Positions 1 through 7,328 of a DNA stretch of 9,928 nt are shown here, piece by piece (within the stretch, counting starts at the first letter, position 1; every line of letters begins with the position of its first letter). Location: NCBI GenBank assembly GCA_023255095.1, contig JALRJJ010000040.1, forward strand, positions 1 to 9,928, written 5' to 3'. The notes below the pieces were generated by a model that made no database searches, was not told where the DNA came from, and was given only the letters and a program-made list of their open reading frames with translations. Origin of the DNA: a bacterium (GTDB taxonomy: Bacteria; Fidelibacterota; Marinisomatia; Marinisomatales; Marinisomataceae). The translations under genes and the position numbers were made by a program.

Positions 1-116
1 AACGGCTCTTTAATTACTGAAAAGTTATCTTTGTAGATTACAATTTTCTTTCGCAAATCTTGTTCTTGAGAAACAAGCAGGGAACTTAATAGCAAGATAA
101 GTAAATATTTTTTCAT
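1..116 (-). CDS. Secreted protein of unknown function, N-terminal fragment (possibly DUF4139-like)
   Basis: This is the first 38 codons of a gene that continues past the left edge. The ATG at 116-114 overlaps the TGA of valS (115-113) in an ATGA arrangement, so it is the next gene of the same transcript and probably translationally coupled. The N-terminus is a clear Sec signal peptide: MKK, then a leucine-rich hydrophobic core (residues 4-14), then a likely cleavage site near SLLVS-QEQ. The mature part begins with charged residues followed by IVIYKDNFSVIKEP (residues 25-38). That strand pattern recalls the start of DUF4139/DUF4140 proteins, whose N-termini often read like 'lTIYNxxFaLVrE'. The family link is inferred from about 14 residues and is weak, whereas the signal peptide and start are well supported. 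The product is expected in the periplasm or cell envelope. No Shine-Dalgarno sequence precedes it. Confidence 0.65.
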   Translation of the reverse strand, partial: MKKYLLILLLSSLLVSQEQDLRKKIVIYKDNFSVIKEP

Positions 117-2734
117 TTTAACACTTCAATATTAGAAATAATTTTTTTTCTTTCAATACTTAATTCAGAAAGTTTATTTTTTTCATTTTGAACAATATTT
201 TCAGGTGCTTTTTCCATAAAAGAACTATTGGATAGTTTTTGATTGATATTATCAATAAAACCTTCAACTTGAAGCAACCTCTTTGATAGTTTCTTAATCT
301 CTTCATCTTTATTTATGAGTTCATCTAGTGAAAGATAAATTTCACATTCTTTTAATATACCAATTGAAGAGTTATTTGGTTTTTCTAAATTTTTTTGAAT
401 AGTTAATTCACTGCATCCACTAAGACTGAGGATCAATTGTTTATTATTTTCAATCTGTGAAAGAATGTTATCATTCTTAGCATTAATGAAAATTTTTGCT
501 TTTTTCGATGAAGCTAGATTTGATTCAGCCTTTAAATTTCGAATAGAAGATATAACTTCTTTAAATAAAACTACTTGCTTTGAATCATAGTGATAAAAAG
601 TAATTTCTCTGGGCCAAGATTCAACAATAATGTCTTTTTCTTCTTTAGTTTTAAAAAATTGCCAAATCTCTTCAGTTAAAAAGGGGGTAATTGGGTGAAG
701 TAATTTCAAAATATTTCTTAAAACTTTTCTGGCAACAAATAAAGTATTTTTCTTTTCTATTTCAGAGCCATGAGCAAATTTGTATTTTGCAATTTCAATA
801 TACCAATCACAATATTCATTCCAAGAGAAGTTATAAATTGTTTTTATTGCTTCATTAAACTGATATTTATCAAAAAAATCGTTTGACTTTTTTATTGTAT
901 TATCTAGCTCAGAAAGAATCCAATTATCAAATTTATCAAAATTGTCTGAATTAATATTATCAGAAGAATTTAAATCATTGTTCAACAGAATAAACCTTGA
1001 GGCATTCCAAATTTTGGTCATAAAATTTCTTCCTATCTCAATTCCTTTCTCAGAAAAGAAAACATCTGATCCTTGGGGAGCCATTAGCATAATAGAAAAT
1101 CTGGTTGCATCTGTTCCATACTTTTCAAACAAGGTGATTGGATCTGGAGAATTGCCAAGAGATTTACTTAATTTTCGGCCTTTTTCATCGCGAAGTATGC
1201 TTGTGAAATAAACATCAGTAAATGGCTTTTCATTCATAAACTCAAAACCGGCAATTATCATTCTGGCGACCCAAAAGAAAATAATATCAGGTCCTGTTAC
1301 CAAAGTATTTGTAGGATAATAAACTGTCGAATCATTTTCTGGCCATCCATGTACAGCAAACGGCCATAGCCATGAACTGAACCAAGTATCTAAAACATCC
1401 GGGTCTTGCTCCCAATTATTAATATCATCTGGCGCAGAGGAAGAAACAAACCAGTTTTTAGGATCGGTACGATCGGCATTTTTTTTGTACCAAACTGGAA
1501 TCTGGTGCCCCCAATAAAGCTGTCTACTTATACACCAGTCTTGAATGTTTTCCATCCAATGATTATAAGTTTTGACCCAATGATTTGGATAAAAATTGAT
1601 TTCATTTTTTTTAACTGCTTTGATTGCTGGCTTAGCTAAATCTTCCATTTTTAAAAACCATTGTTCTGATAAATAGTATTCAATTGGAACATTTCCTCTT
1701 TCTGAAAAACCAACTTTGTGAAGATAATTCTCTTCTTTTATCAGATGATTTATTTCTTTTAGATCGGATACTATTTGCTTTCTGGCCTTTTCTCTGGACA
1801 TTCCTCTATACTTTTCAGGCGCTTTATCACTGATGGAACTATCTGCGTTCATGATATTGATCATTTCAAGATTATGTTTAATACCTACTTGATAATCATT
1901 TAAATCATGTGCAGGAGTAATCTTTACACAACCAGTTCCAAATTCAGGATCTACCATTTCATCAGCAATAATTGGAATACTTCTTCCAACCAGAGGCAGT
2001 TTTGCAGTTTTGCCTATAAGATCTTTATATCTTTGATCATTAGGGTTCACTGCGATAGCAGTATCACCTAACATGGTTTCTGGTCTAGTTGTCGCAATCT
2101 CTATAAATGTATCAGAGTTATTAATAGGATATTTTATGTACCACAGATGTCCATTTATCTCTTTAAACATAACCTCTTCGTCGCTTAAAGCAGTCTGTGA
2201 TTTCGGGCACCAGTTTACCAACTTACTTCCCTTATAAATCAATCCTTTCTTATATAATATAACAAAAGACTCTAAAACTGCTTTAGAATAACCTTCATCC
2301 ATAGTAAAACTGGTTTTATCCCAATCACACGAACATCCTAATTTTTGTAATTGCTTAATGATAGTTCCGCCATATTCTTCTTTCCATTCCCATGCATACC
2401 TTAAAAATTCTTCTCTAGTTAAATCTTTTTTATTGATTCCCTGCTCTTCAAGCATCTTAGCTACTTTTGATTCAGTAGCAATTGAAGCATGGTCCGTACC
2501 TGGTATCCAACATGCATTCTTGCCTTCCATTCTAGCTTTTCTAATAAGTATATCTTGAATAGTATTATTTAATACATGACCCATGTGAAGCTTGCCAGTA
2601 ACGTTTGGTGGAGGGATTACAATAGTAAAATGGTCTTGAGATTCATTATTTGAAAAATAATTATTTTTCAACCAATGTTGATACCATTTAGACTCAATAT
2701 CAGCTGGCTTATGATTTTTATCCAGTTGTTTCAT
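113..2734 (-). CDS. valS: Valyl-tRNA synthetase (ValRS)
   Basis: The product charges tRNA-Val with valine in the cytoplasm and edits misactivated threonine. At 873 residues it is a complete bacterial class Ia enzyme. In order: the PPPNVTGKLHMGH signature with HMGH at 50-53, GTDHASIATE at 79-88, the CP1 editing domain at about 195-345 with TTRPET (215-220) and GTGCVKITPAHD (266-277), DWCISRQ (399-405), the KMSKS loop as KLSKS (521-525), the anticodon-binding helical domain at about 570-710, and a charged C-terminal coiled-coil arm (about 803-873) that contacts tRNA. GTDHASIATE replaces the more common GTDHAGIATQ; I recall this variant from Bacteroidota. The first 17 bases overlap the 3' end of the glmM-type gene, which fixes ATG at 2734-2732 and suggests coupling. 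No frameshift or missing catalytic motif is seen. Confidence 0.98.
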   Translation of the reverse strand: MKQLDKNHKPADIESKWYQHWLKNNYFSNNESQDHFTIVIPPPNVTGKLHMGHVLNNTIQDILIRKARMEGKNACWIPGTDHASIATESKVAKMLEEQGINKKDLTREEFLRYAWEWKEEYGGTIIKQLQKLGCSCDWDKTSFTMDEGYSKAVLESFVILYKKGLIYKGSKLVNWCPKSQTALSDEEVMFKEINGHLWYIKYPINNSDTFIEIATTRPETMLGDTAIAVNPNDQRYKDLIGKTAKLPLVGRSIPIIADEMVDPEFGTGCVKITPAHDLNDYQVGIKHNLEMINIMNADSSISDKAPEKYRGMSREKARKQIVSDLKEINHLIKEENYLHKVGFSERGNVPIEYYLSEQWFLKMEDLAKPAIKAVKKNEINFYPNHWVKTYNHWMENIQDWCISRQLYWGHQIPVWYKKNADRTDPKNWFVSSSAPDDINNWEQDPDVLDTWFSSWLWPFAVHGWPENDSTVYYPTNTLVTGPDIIFFWVARMIIAGFEFMNEKPFTDVYFTSILRDEKGRKLSKSLGNSPDPITLFEKYGTDATRFSIMLMAPQGSDVFFSEKGIEIGRNFMTKIWNASRFILLNNDLNSSDNINSDNFDKFDNWILSELDNTIKKSNDFFDKYQFNEAIKTIYNFSWNEYCDWYIEIAKYKFAHGSEIEKKNTLFVARKVLRNILKLLHPITPFLTEEIWQFFKTKEEKDIIVESWPREITFYHYDSKQVVLFKEVISSIRNLKAESNLASSKKAKIFINAKNDNILSQIENNKQLILSLSGCSELTIQKNLEKPNNSSIGILKECEIYLSLDELINKDEEIKKLSKRLLQVEGFIDNINQKLSNSSFMEKAPENIVQNEKNKLSELSIERKKIISNIEVLK

Positions 2735-4043
2735 TTAAATATTTTTTTAGTTGATTAATTAATTCATTCGCTTCATGATTAGAAGGAGCTTCAGCAAATA
2801 TTCTTATAATTGGCTCAGTATTGGATTTTCTTATATGTATCCATTTATTTTTCCAAACGAATTTTATACCATCTTGCTTGTTAATTTCGTCACAATCAAA
2901 AACAGTTTCAAGTCCATCGAAATTAATATCCTCTCTAATATTGATTTTATCCTTAAGAAAAATGTAACTAGGGATTGATGAAATAATTTGTTCTAAAGAT
3001 TGCTTAGTCGAAGACAGCAATGATAATATCATAACTATTGCAACTAAAGAATCTCTTCCTAAATGCACTTGCTTAGCAATAACTCCTCCATTGCCCTCAC
3101 CACCAATTTCAACTCCCAATTCTATCATTTTAGAAACAACATGAGCTTCACCGATTTTAGTTCTTATAGATTTTTGTCCAAGATTATCAATCATCATTGA
3201 TGTCGATAGATTAGTTACAATAGGAGTTTTAGTGTAATTCAAATAGTTTTTATAAGCTAAAACTAATGTGTATTCTTCGCCAATAGCTCTGCCGCTATTT
3301 GATACAATGGATAGTCTATCTCCATCAGGGTCTGTAGCAAATCCAATATCAGCTTTAGTTCCAAGTACTTTTCTCTCAAGCTGTTTAAGGTTTTCTGCTA
3401 ACGGTTCTGGAATGCGCTTAAATTCTCCGTCACCTTTACAATTTATTTCTATTACTTCACAACCTAATTTTCTACAAAGGTCTGGTAAAATTTTTGATCC
3501 AGCACCATTTACTGCATCAATTACAACTTTAAATTTTTTGGCCTGAATAGCTTTAAGATTAATACAATCCAATTTAAGAATTTTTCTAATGTGGTCTAGA
3601 TTAGCTAATTTATATTCTATGACTTTGCCAGATTTAACTTTTTTCATAAAAAAATTATTTTGATCTGCCAACAAAAATAAATTCTCACACTGCTCTGGAG
3701 ATAAAAAAGTTCCATCTTTTTGTAAAAATTTTATGCCATTATACTCGCTGGGATTATGACTGGCGGTAATGATTATTCCACCGTCATACTTTTTTTTCTC
3801 AGTTATAATTTGAATGGTCGGGGTCGTTGCCAGACCACAGTTATCAACATCAATCCCACGATTAGTTAGTGAATCGATTGCCCAATTAACCATATTATTC
3901 CCGGAAGGTCTTCCATCCATCCCAATCGCACATGTTTTAATTTTTTGAGAAAAAATAAAGGCAGAAATATATTTGTCTATAATTTCTGGAGAAAAATCAT
4001 TTTCAGCTATTCCTCTAAGACCAGAAGCACTTCTAATTAACAT
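2718..4043 (-). CDS. glmM: Phosphoglucosamine mutase-type phosphohexomutase
   Basis: This is an alpha-D-phosphohexomutase, most likely converting glucosamine-6-phosphate to glucosamine-1-phosphate for UDP-GlcNAc, peptidoglycan and lipopolysaccharide synthesis. It has 441 residues with all four domains: an N-terminal SASGLRGI strand (5-12), the phosphoserine loop TASHNP (93-98, Ser95), the Mg-binding loop DPDGDR (238-243), the sugar-specificity loop GEGNGG (315-320), and the C-terminal phosphate-binding loop RKSNTEPIIRI (405-415). GEGNGG differs from GEQSGH of Escherichia coli GlmM and from GEMSGH of dual phosphomannomutase/phosphoglucomutases. It matches the form I recall from archaeal and Bacteroidota GlmM proteins, which is why GlmM is preferred; phosphomannomutase activity cannot be excluded. 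It lies 51 bases downstream of rpsU and overlaps valS by 17 bases. The ATG at 4043-4041 begins right at the conserved N-terminal strand. Confidence 0.9.
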   Translation of the reverse strand: MLIRSASGLRGIAENDFSPEIIDKYISAFIFSQKIKTCAIGMDGRPSGNNMVNWAIDSLTNRGIDVDNCGLATTPTIQIITEKKKYDGGIIITASHNPSEYNGIKFLQKDGTFLSPEQCENLFLLADQNNFFMKKVKSGKVIEYKLANLDHIRKILKLDCINLKAIQAKKFKVVIDAVNGAGSKILPDLCRKLGCEVIEINCKGDGEFKRIPEPLAENLKQLERKVLGTKADIGFATDPDGDRLSIVSNSGRAIGEEYTLVLAYKNYLNYTKTPIVTNLSTSMMIDNLGQKSIRTKIGEAHVVSKMIELGVEIGGEGNGGVIAKQVHLGRDSLVAIVMILSLLSSTKQSLEQIISSIPSYIFLKDKINIREDINFDGLETVFDCDEINKQDGIKFVWKNKWIHIRKSNTEPIIRIFAEAPSNHEANELINQLKKYLNETTG

Positions 4044-4065
4044 AGTTAGAGATTAGAGCTTTTTT

Positions 4066-4086
4066 TTGAGAATTGAAAGTTGAGAA
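4066..4086. repeat. Three tandem 7-bp units between rpsU and glmM
   Basis: On the plus strand the units are TTGAGAA (4066-4072), TTGAAAG (4073-4079) and TTGAGAA (4080-4086). The outer two are identical and the middle one differs at two positions. They fill the middle of one of only two real gaps in the minus-strand cluster. Read in the direction of transcription they are TTCTCAA, CTTTCAA, TTCTCAA, followed by an A-run, with no hairpin. A spaced protein- or ribosome-binding site is possible, but short repeats arise easily in AT-rich DNA. Confidence 0.4.
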
Positions 4087-4094
4087 GAAATTTA

Positions 4095-4289
4095 CTAATT
4101 ACTATATTTTGCAAGACGAACTGCTCTACGAACGGTTTGCTTTTTAGCAGTTCTTTTTGTGACGCTTGGCTTTTCGTAAAAAGCTTTTCTTTTGACATCT
4201 TTTAAAACACCAGAACGCTCCCACTTCTTTTTAAAGCGTCTAAGTGCTTTTTCAAGCGATTCATTATCTTTAATATTTACTTGTACCAT
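4095..4289 (-). CDS. rpsU: 30S ribosomal protein bS21
   Basis: This is a 64-residue basic protein of the small-subunit platform, near the 3' end of 16S rRNA, where it takes part in translation initiation. The sequence follows bS21 from end to end: MVQVNIKDNESLEKALRRFK (1-20), ERSGVL (24-29), a KRKAFYEKPS block (33-42), then a Lys/Arg-rich tail ending KYSN. The length is slightly short of the 71 residues in Escherichia coli and normal for several other phyla. A start 24 codons upstream would extend the frame into rsmA, but those residues (MFFYQKYYNQ...) do not resemble bS21, so ATG at 4289-4287 is chosen. There is no Shine-Dalgarno sequence: the bases just upstream read AAGTTTGCGCACA. Gaps of 46 bases upstream and 51 downstream set it apart from its tightly packed neighbours, so it may have its own expression control. 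Confidence 0.95.
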   Translation of the reverse strand: MVQVNIKDNESLEKALRRFKKKWERSGVLKDVKRKAFYEKPSVTKRTAKKQTVRRAVRLAKYSN

Positions 4290-4322
4290 TGTGCGCAAAC
4301 TTAGTGAAAAAAACTCAAAATG

Positions 4323-4340
4323 CAAATTAATCTGATTATA
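4323..4340 (-). promoter_or_regulatory. Weak candidate promoter elements upstream of rpsU
   Basis: On the minus strand a perfect TATAAT hexamer lies at 4340-4335, over the rsmA stop codon. A TTAATTTG octamer, one mismatch from the Bacteroidota -7 element TAnnTTTG, follows at 4330-4323. No convincing -35/-33 partner is visible: the hexamer at 17-base spacing reads CTATGT. From TATAAT, the leader to the rpsU ATG would be about 40 bases. In DNA this AT-rich such matches are expected by chance; the call rests mainly on their position in one of the few gaps. Confidence 0.2.
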
Positions 4341-5088
4341 ATATTTTTGATAAAAAAACATAGTCTTCTACCACGAGATCTTCGGGTCTTTTGGTAAAAT
4401 CAAATTCTTGCAAATTTTTCTCATTCAATAATGTTGACAAAGAATTTCGTAACATTTTTCTTCGTTGATTAAATGCTAATCGAGCAATTTGACTATATTT
4501 TTTTAAATCTATTTCTGGAGAGATTTCCCTTTTTTCAATCTCAATAAATGAAGAATTAACCTTTGGTCTTGGGTGGAAAACATTTGGAGAGATATTAAAA
4601 CACCTCCTAATATTGAAGTGCAAATTAGTCATTACAGTTATTCTGCTATAAGTTTTGGTTTTAGGTTTTGCTATTAATCTATCGGCATATTCTTTTTGCA
4701 CCATTAAATAAGACTTCTTCCAATTAGTTTTATAATCAATAAGCCAAAAAATGATTGGAGAAGTAATATTATAAGGGATATTTCCAATAACAACTAGTTG
4801 TCCATTTGGTGATAATTCTTTCAGATTTGTGTTTAGAATATCTTGATTGAGTATCTTAATATCATTAAATAATTGGTTCTCCTTCAATGAAGAAATTAAT
4901 TCGGGGTCGATTTCAACTAATGTTAAATTTTTAGTTTTTTGTAAAATTTTCTCTGATAATGCACCCTGTCCAGGACCAATTTCAAGAACTTCATCATTTT
5001 TTTTAATAGAGCAGGTATTACAGATTTTTTCTAATAGATTTTGATCTACTAAAAAATTTTGGCCCCATTTTTTTTTCGCATAAATCAT
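4336..5088 (-). CDS. rsmA: 16S rRNA (adenine1518/1519-N6)-dimethyltransferase RsmA/KsgA
   Basis: The product uses S-adenosylmethionine to dimethylate the two adjacent adenines in the loop of helix 45 of 16S rRNA, a late checkpoint of 30S assembly; loss gives kasugamycin resistance. The 250 residues hold every family landmark: QNFLVD (10-15), SAM-binding motif I EIGPGQGALS (36-45), acidic VEIDPEL (58-64), NQDIL (81-85), the catalytic NIPYNI (103-108), QKEYADRL (131-138), FHPRPKVNS (171-179), the C-terminal FNQRRKMLRNSL (206-217) and RPEDL (234-238). It is of ordinary length and looks intact. The ATG (5088-5086) shares one base with the tatD stop (TAATG), implying translational coupling. The next gene, rpsU, also acts at the 16S 3' end. 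Confidence 0.97.
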   Translation of the reverse strand: MIYAKKKWGQNFLVDQNLLEKICNTCSIKKNDEVLEIGPGQGALSEKILQKTKNLTLVEIDPELISSLKENQLFNDIKILNQDILNTNLKELSPNGQLVVIGNIPYNITSPIIFWLIDYKTNWKKSYLMVQKEYADRLIAKPKTKTYSRITVMTNLHFNIRRCFNISPNVFHPRPKVNSSFIEIEKREISPEIDLKKYSQIARLAFNQRRKMLRNSLSTLLNEKNLQEFDFTKRPEDLVVEDYVFLSKIL

Positions 5089-5846
5089 TAAAGGTTAAAG
5101 AAGGTTTTGGCATTTCTCGTAGTATGTATTTCAATTTCATCAAGACTAACCCCATGTAGTTCTGCAGCTTTTTGTGCGATGATTTTAAGATATTTAGGTT
5201 CATTCTTTTCTCCTCTAAATGGATGTGGAGCTAAAAATGGACAGTCTGTCTCTAAAACAAATTGATTCAAAGTCAATGCCATGAGAGCATCATGATTAGA
5301 GGCATTTTTAAAAGTAATATTTCCAGAAAAAGAAATTAATATTCCTAAATCGCATAATTTTTTTGCAAAACTTAAATTACTGGAAAAGCAGTGCGCTAAA
5401 GCTCTATGAAATGAGTTATTTTTTAAAATCTCATAAATTTCGCTATCTGCATCTCGATTATGAAATACAATTGGTAAACTTAAATCATAGGCTAATTCCA
5501 TTTGCTCAATCATGACTTTATTTTGAATCTTTTGCGGGGATAAATTTCTGAAATGATCAATGCCAATTTCGCCAATTGCAACGACTTTTTTTGAAGATTT
5601 TGCTAGTTGAAATAGTTCATGAAGATAGTTAAGTGGCACATCATTGGAGTCATGTGGATGGATTCCAACTGTTGCATAGATGTTTTCGAAATTTTCAGCA
5701 ATTTTAATACACTCTTCCGAACTTTTTAAATCGGTTCCAATACAAATCATTTGTAAAATCCCATTATCTTTTGCTTGTAATATGACGTCCTCAATTCTGT
5801 CCTTCATGGAATCATAATAAAGATGTGTATGAGTATCAATTAGCAT
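5088..5846 (-). CDS. tatD: TatD-family metal-dependent deoxyribonuclease
   Basis: This is a cytoplasmic TIM-barrel metallohydrolase of the TatD/YcfH/YabD family, associated with 3'-5' exonuclease activity on DNA and with DNA repair or turnover. At 252 residues it is of usual length. Metal-site residues are in place: HxH in IDTHTHL (His6, His8), GIHPHD (61-66), Glu93 in EIGID (93-97), His129 in VFHNRDAD, His152 in HCFS (152-155), and Asp201 in ETDCPFLAPHPFRG (199-212). EIGIDHF departs a little from the usual EIGLDYY, without loss of a ligand. The ATG shares one base with the metG stop (TAATG), and the stop shares one with the rsmA start. A metG-tatD-rsmA order is widespread in bacteria, but which DNA substrate this paralogue prefers cannot be read from sequence. 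Confidence 0.95.
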   Translation of the reverse strand: MLIDTHTHLYYDSMKDRIEDVILQAKDNGILQMICIGTDLKSSEECIKIAENFENIYATVGIHPHDSNDVPLNYLHELFQLAKSSKKVVAIGEIGIDHFRNLSPQKIQNKVMIEQMELAYDLSLPIVFHNRDADSEIYEILKNNSFHRALAHCFSSNLSFAKKLCDLGILISFSGNITFKNASNHDALMALTLNQFVLETDCPFLAPHPFRGEKNEPKYLKIIAQKAAELHGVSLDEIEIHTTRNAKTFFNL

Positions 5847-7327
5847 TAATCAACAATTCTTGGGAAAACAACGACTTGTTCTCGTATTAATGTCTCTGGC
5901 TGTAAACTACCCCAGTCTAACCCCAAATCTTCAGAAGATAATATCTGGAGAATTTCCATACATTTTCTGGGCATAACTGGCTCAAGAATTTTTGTGGAAA
6001 CTCTAATGGCTTCTATGCTATGATATAATGTATCTCCAGCGAGCTCTAAATCAGACTTAGCCTGTTTCCAAGGAACGTTTTCTTCTAAAAAGATATTAAT
6101 AGATTGAATAAAATCAGTCACTTCTTTCAAAAGAGTGTGTATTTCAAAATTTTTTATTCTATTTTCTAGCAATATGTTTGAGTATTTTTCTTTTAAAATA
6201 CTATCCTGGTTTACAAATTTTGGAATCTTAGAATCATAAAATTTAGAAATTAATTTAGTCACTCTACTCACTAAATTTCCTAAATCGTTGGCTAAATCAG
6301 CGTTATACCTCTTAATAAATAATTCTTCTGAAAAATTGGCATCTTGCCCTAAAACCATCTCACGCATTAAAAAATAACGTACGGAATCGGGACCGTATTT
6401 ATCTATTAAAGAAAGTGGGTTAATCACGTTACCCAGAGATTTGCTCATTTTTTCTTGATCAGTTAACCACCAACCATGTGCAAAAATAGATCCAGGAAGG
6501 GGCAACCCTAATGACATTAGCATTGTAGGCCAATAAACAGCATGGGTAGTCAATATATCTTTCCCAATTAAATGTATATCAGCTGGCCATCGATGGTAAA
6601 AAAAGTCCTCTTCTTTAGAAAATTTTATAGAAGAAATATAGTTTATGAGAGCATCAAACCAAACATATGTTACATAGTCTTTATCAAATGGAATTTCAAT
6701 CCCCCAATTTAATCTCGATTTGGGTCTTGAGATACAAAGATCATTAAGTTCTTGGTTTTCTAAAAAACCCAACACTTCGTTCTTTCTAGTTTGAGGTAAA
6801 ATTTTTAATTCATCACTTTTAATGGCTTGAATCAATTTTTGTTGATATTTACTCATTTTAAAAAAATAATTCTTTTCTTTAATTTTTTTTACCTCTCGAA
6901 AATTTCCACTTTCAAATTCCTTTTCAGTAATGAATCTTTCTTCAGATACTGAGTACAAACCTTCGTATTCATCAAAGTAAATATCACCACTTTCATTAAC
7001 TTTAGTAAGAATATGCTGAACAACTTCTATGTGTCTGGATTCAGTTGTTCTTATGAAATCAGTAAATTGAATTCCGAGCTTATCCCAAAGCTTTATAAAC
7101 TCCGGTGCCATCTTATCACAATGTTCTTGCGGAGAAATATTTTTTAAATCTGCTGATTGCTGAACCTTAAGTCCGTGCTCATCTAACCCTGTTAAAAAAA
7201 ATGAATTATTTCCTATTAATTTATTATAGCGATGAATTACATCTGCCAGGACTGTTGTATAGGCATGCCCAATATGAGGCTTATCATTAACGTAGTAAAT
7301 TGGTGTTGTTATATAAAAATCTTTCAT
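5846..7327 (-). CDS. metG: Methionyl-tRNA synthetase (MetRS), short zinc-less form
   Basis: The product charges initiator and elongator tRNA-Met in the cytoplasm. The 493 residues contain ITTPIYYVNDKPHIGHAYT with HIGH at 18-21, TGLDEHG (46-52), the connective-peptide insertion at about 115-165, RPKSRLNWGIEIPFD (201-215), YVWFDALINY (221-230), LIGKDI (253-258), KMSKS (293-297), and the anticodon-binding helix bundle at about 340-460. The insertion reads YSVSEERFITEKE where zinc-binding forms have YCVSCEEF. The whole protein has only three cysteines (70, 198, 456), none there, so the zinc knuckle is lost. The chain ends at VVFPRIVD, without the C-terminal EMAPII-like tRNA-binding domain of about 110 residues seen in many MetRS. 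The start lies one base after the holB stop. Confidence 0.97.
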   Translation of the reverse strand: MKDFYITTPIYYVNDKPHIGHAYTTVLADVIHRYNKLIGNNSFFLTGLDEHGLKVQQSADLKNISPQEHCDKMAPEFIKLWDKLGIQFTDFIRTTESRHIEVVQHILTKVNESGDIYFDEYEGLYSVSEERFITEKEFESGNFREVKKIKEKNYFFKMSKYQQKLIQAIKSDELKILPQTRKNEVLGFLENQELNDLCISRPKSRLNWGIEIPFDKDYVTYVWFDALINYISSIKFSKEEDFFYHRWPADIHLIGKDILTTHAVYWPTMLMSLGLPLPGSIFAHGWWLTDQEKMSKSLGNVINPLSLIDKYGPDSVRYFLMREMVLGQDANFSEELFIKRYNADLANDLGNLVSRVTKLISKFYDSKIPKFVNQDSILKEKYSNILLENRIKNFEIHTLLKEVTDFIQSINIFLEENVPWKQAKSDLELAGDTLYHSIEAIRVSTKILEPVMPRKCMEILQILSSEDLGLDWGSLQPETLIREQVVVFPRIVD

Positions 7328-7328
7328 T

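Noticed and set aside
942..1211. Plus-strand frames opposite valS, such as 942-1211, 1406-1639 and 2358-2558
   Set aside because: These are mirror frames of a fully conserved valS sequence, with no protein-like features of their own.
4059..4067. T-run after GAGC as a plus-strand terminator
   Set aside because: There is no stem before the T-run, and no plus-strand gene ends nearby; on the minus strand it is an A-run and cannot terminate.
4291..4298. GTGCGCAA as a palindromic operator in front of rpsU
   Set aside because: Only a 6-base core (TGCGCA) is symmetric, too short to support an operator.
4095..4361. An 88-residue version of rpsU starting inside rsmA
   Set aside because: The extra 24 N-terminal residues are hydrophobic/aromatic and unlike bS21; the family N-terminus aligns with the internal ATG at 4289.
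5018..5203. A 61-codon minus-strand frame across the tatD-rsmA junction
   Set aside because: It lies wholly within two well-supported genes in another frame and its product resembles nothing recognisable.
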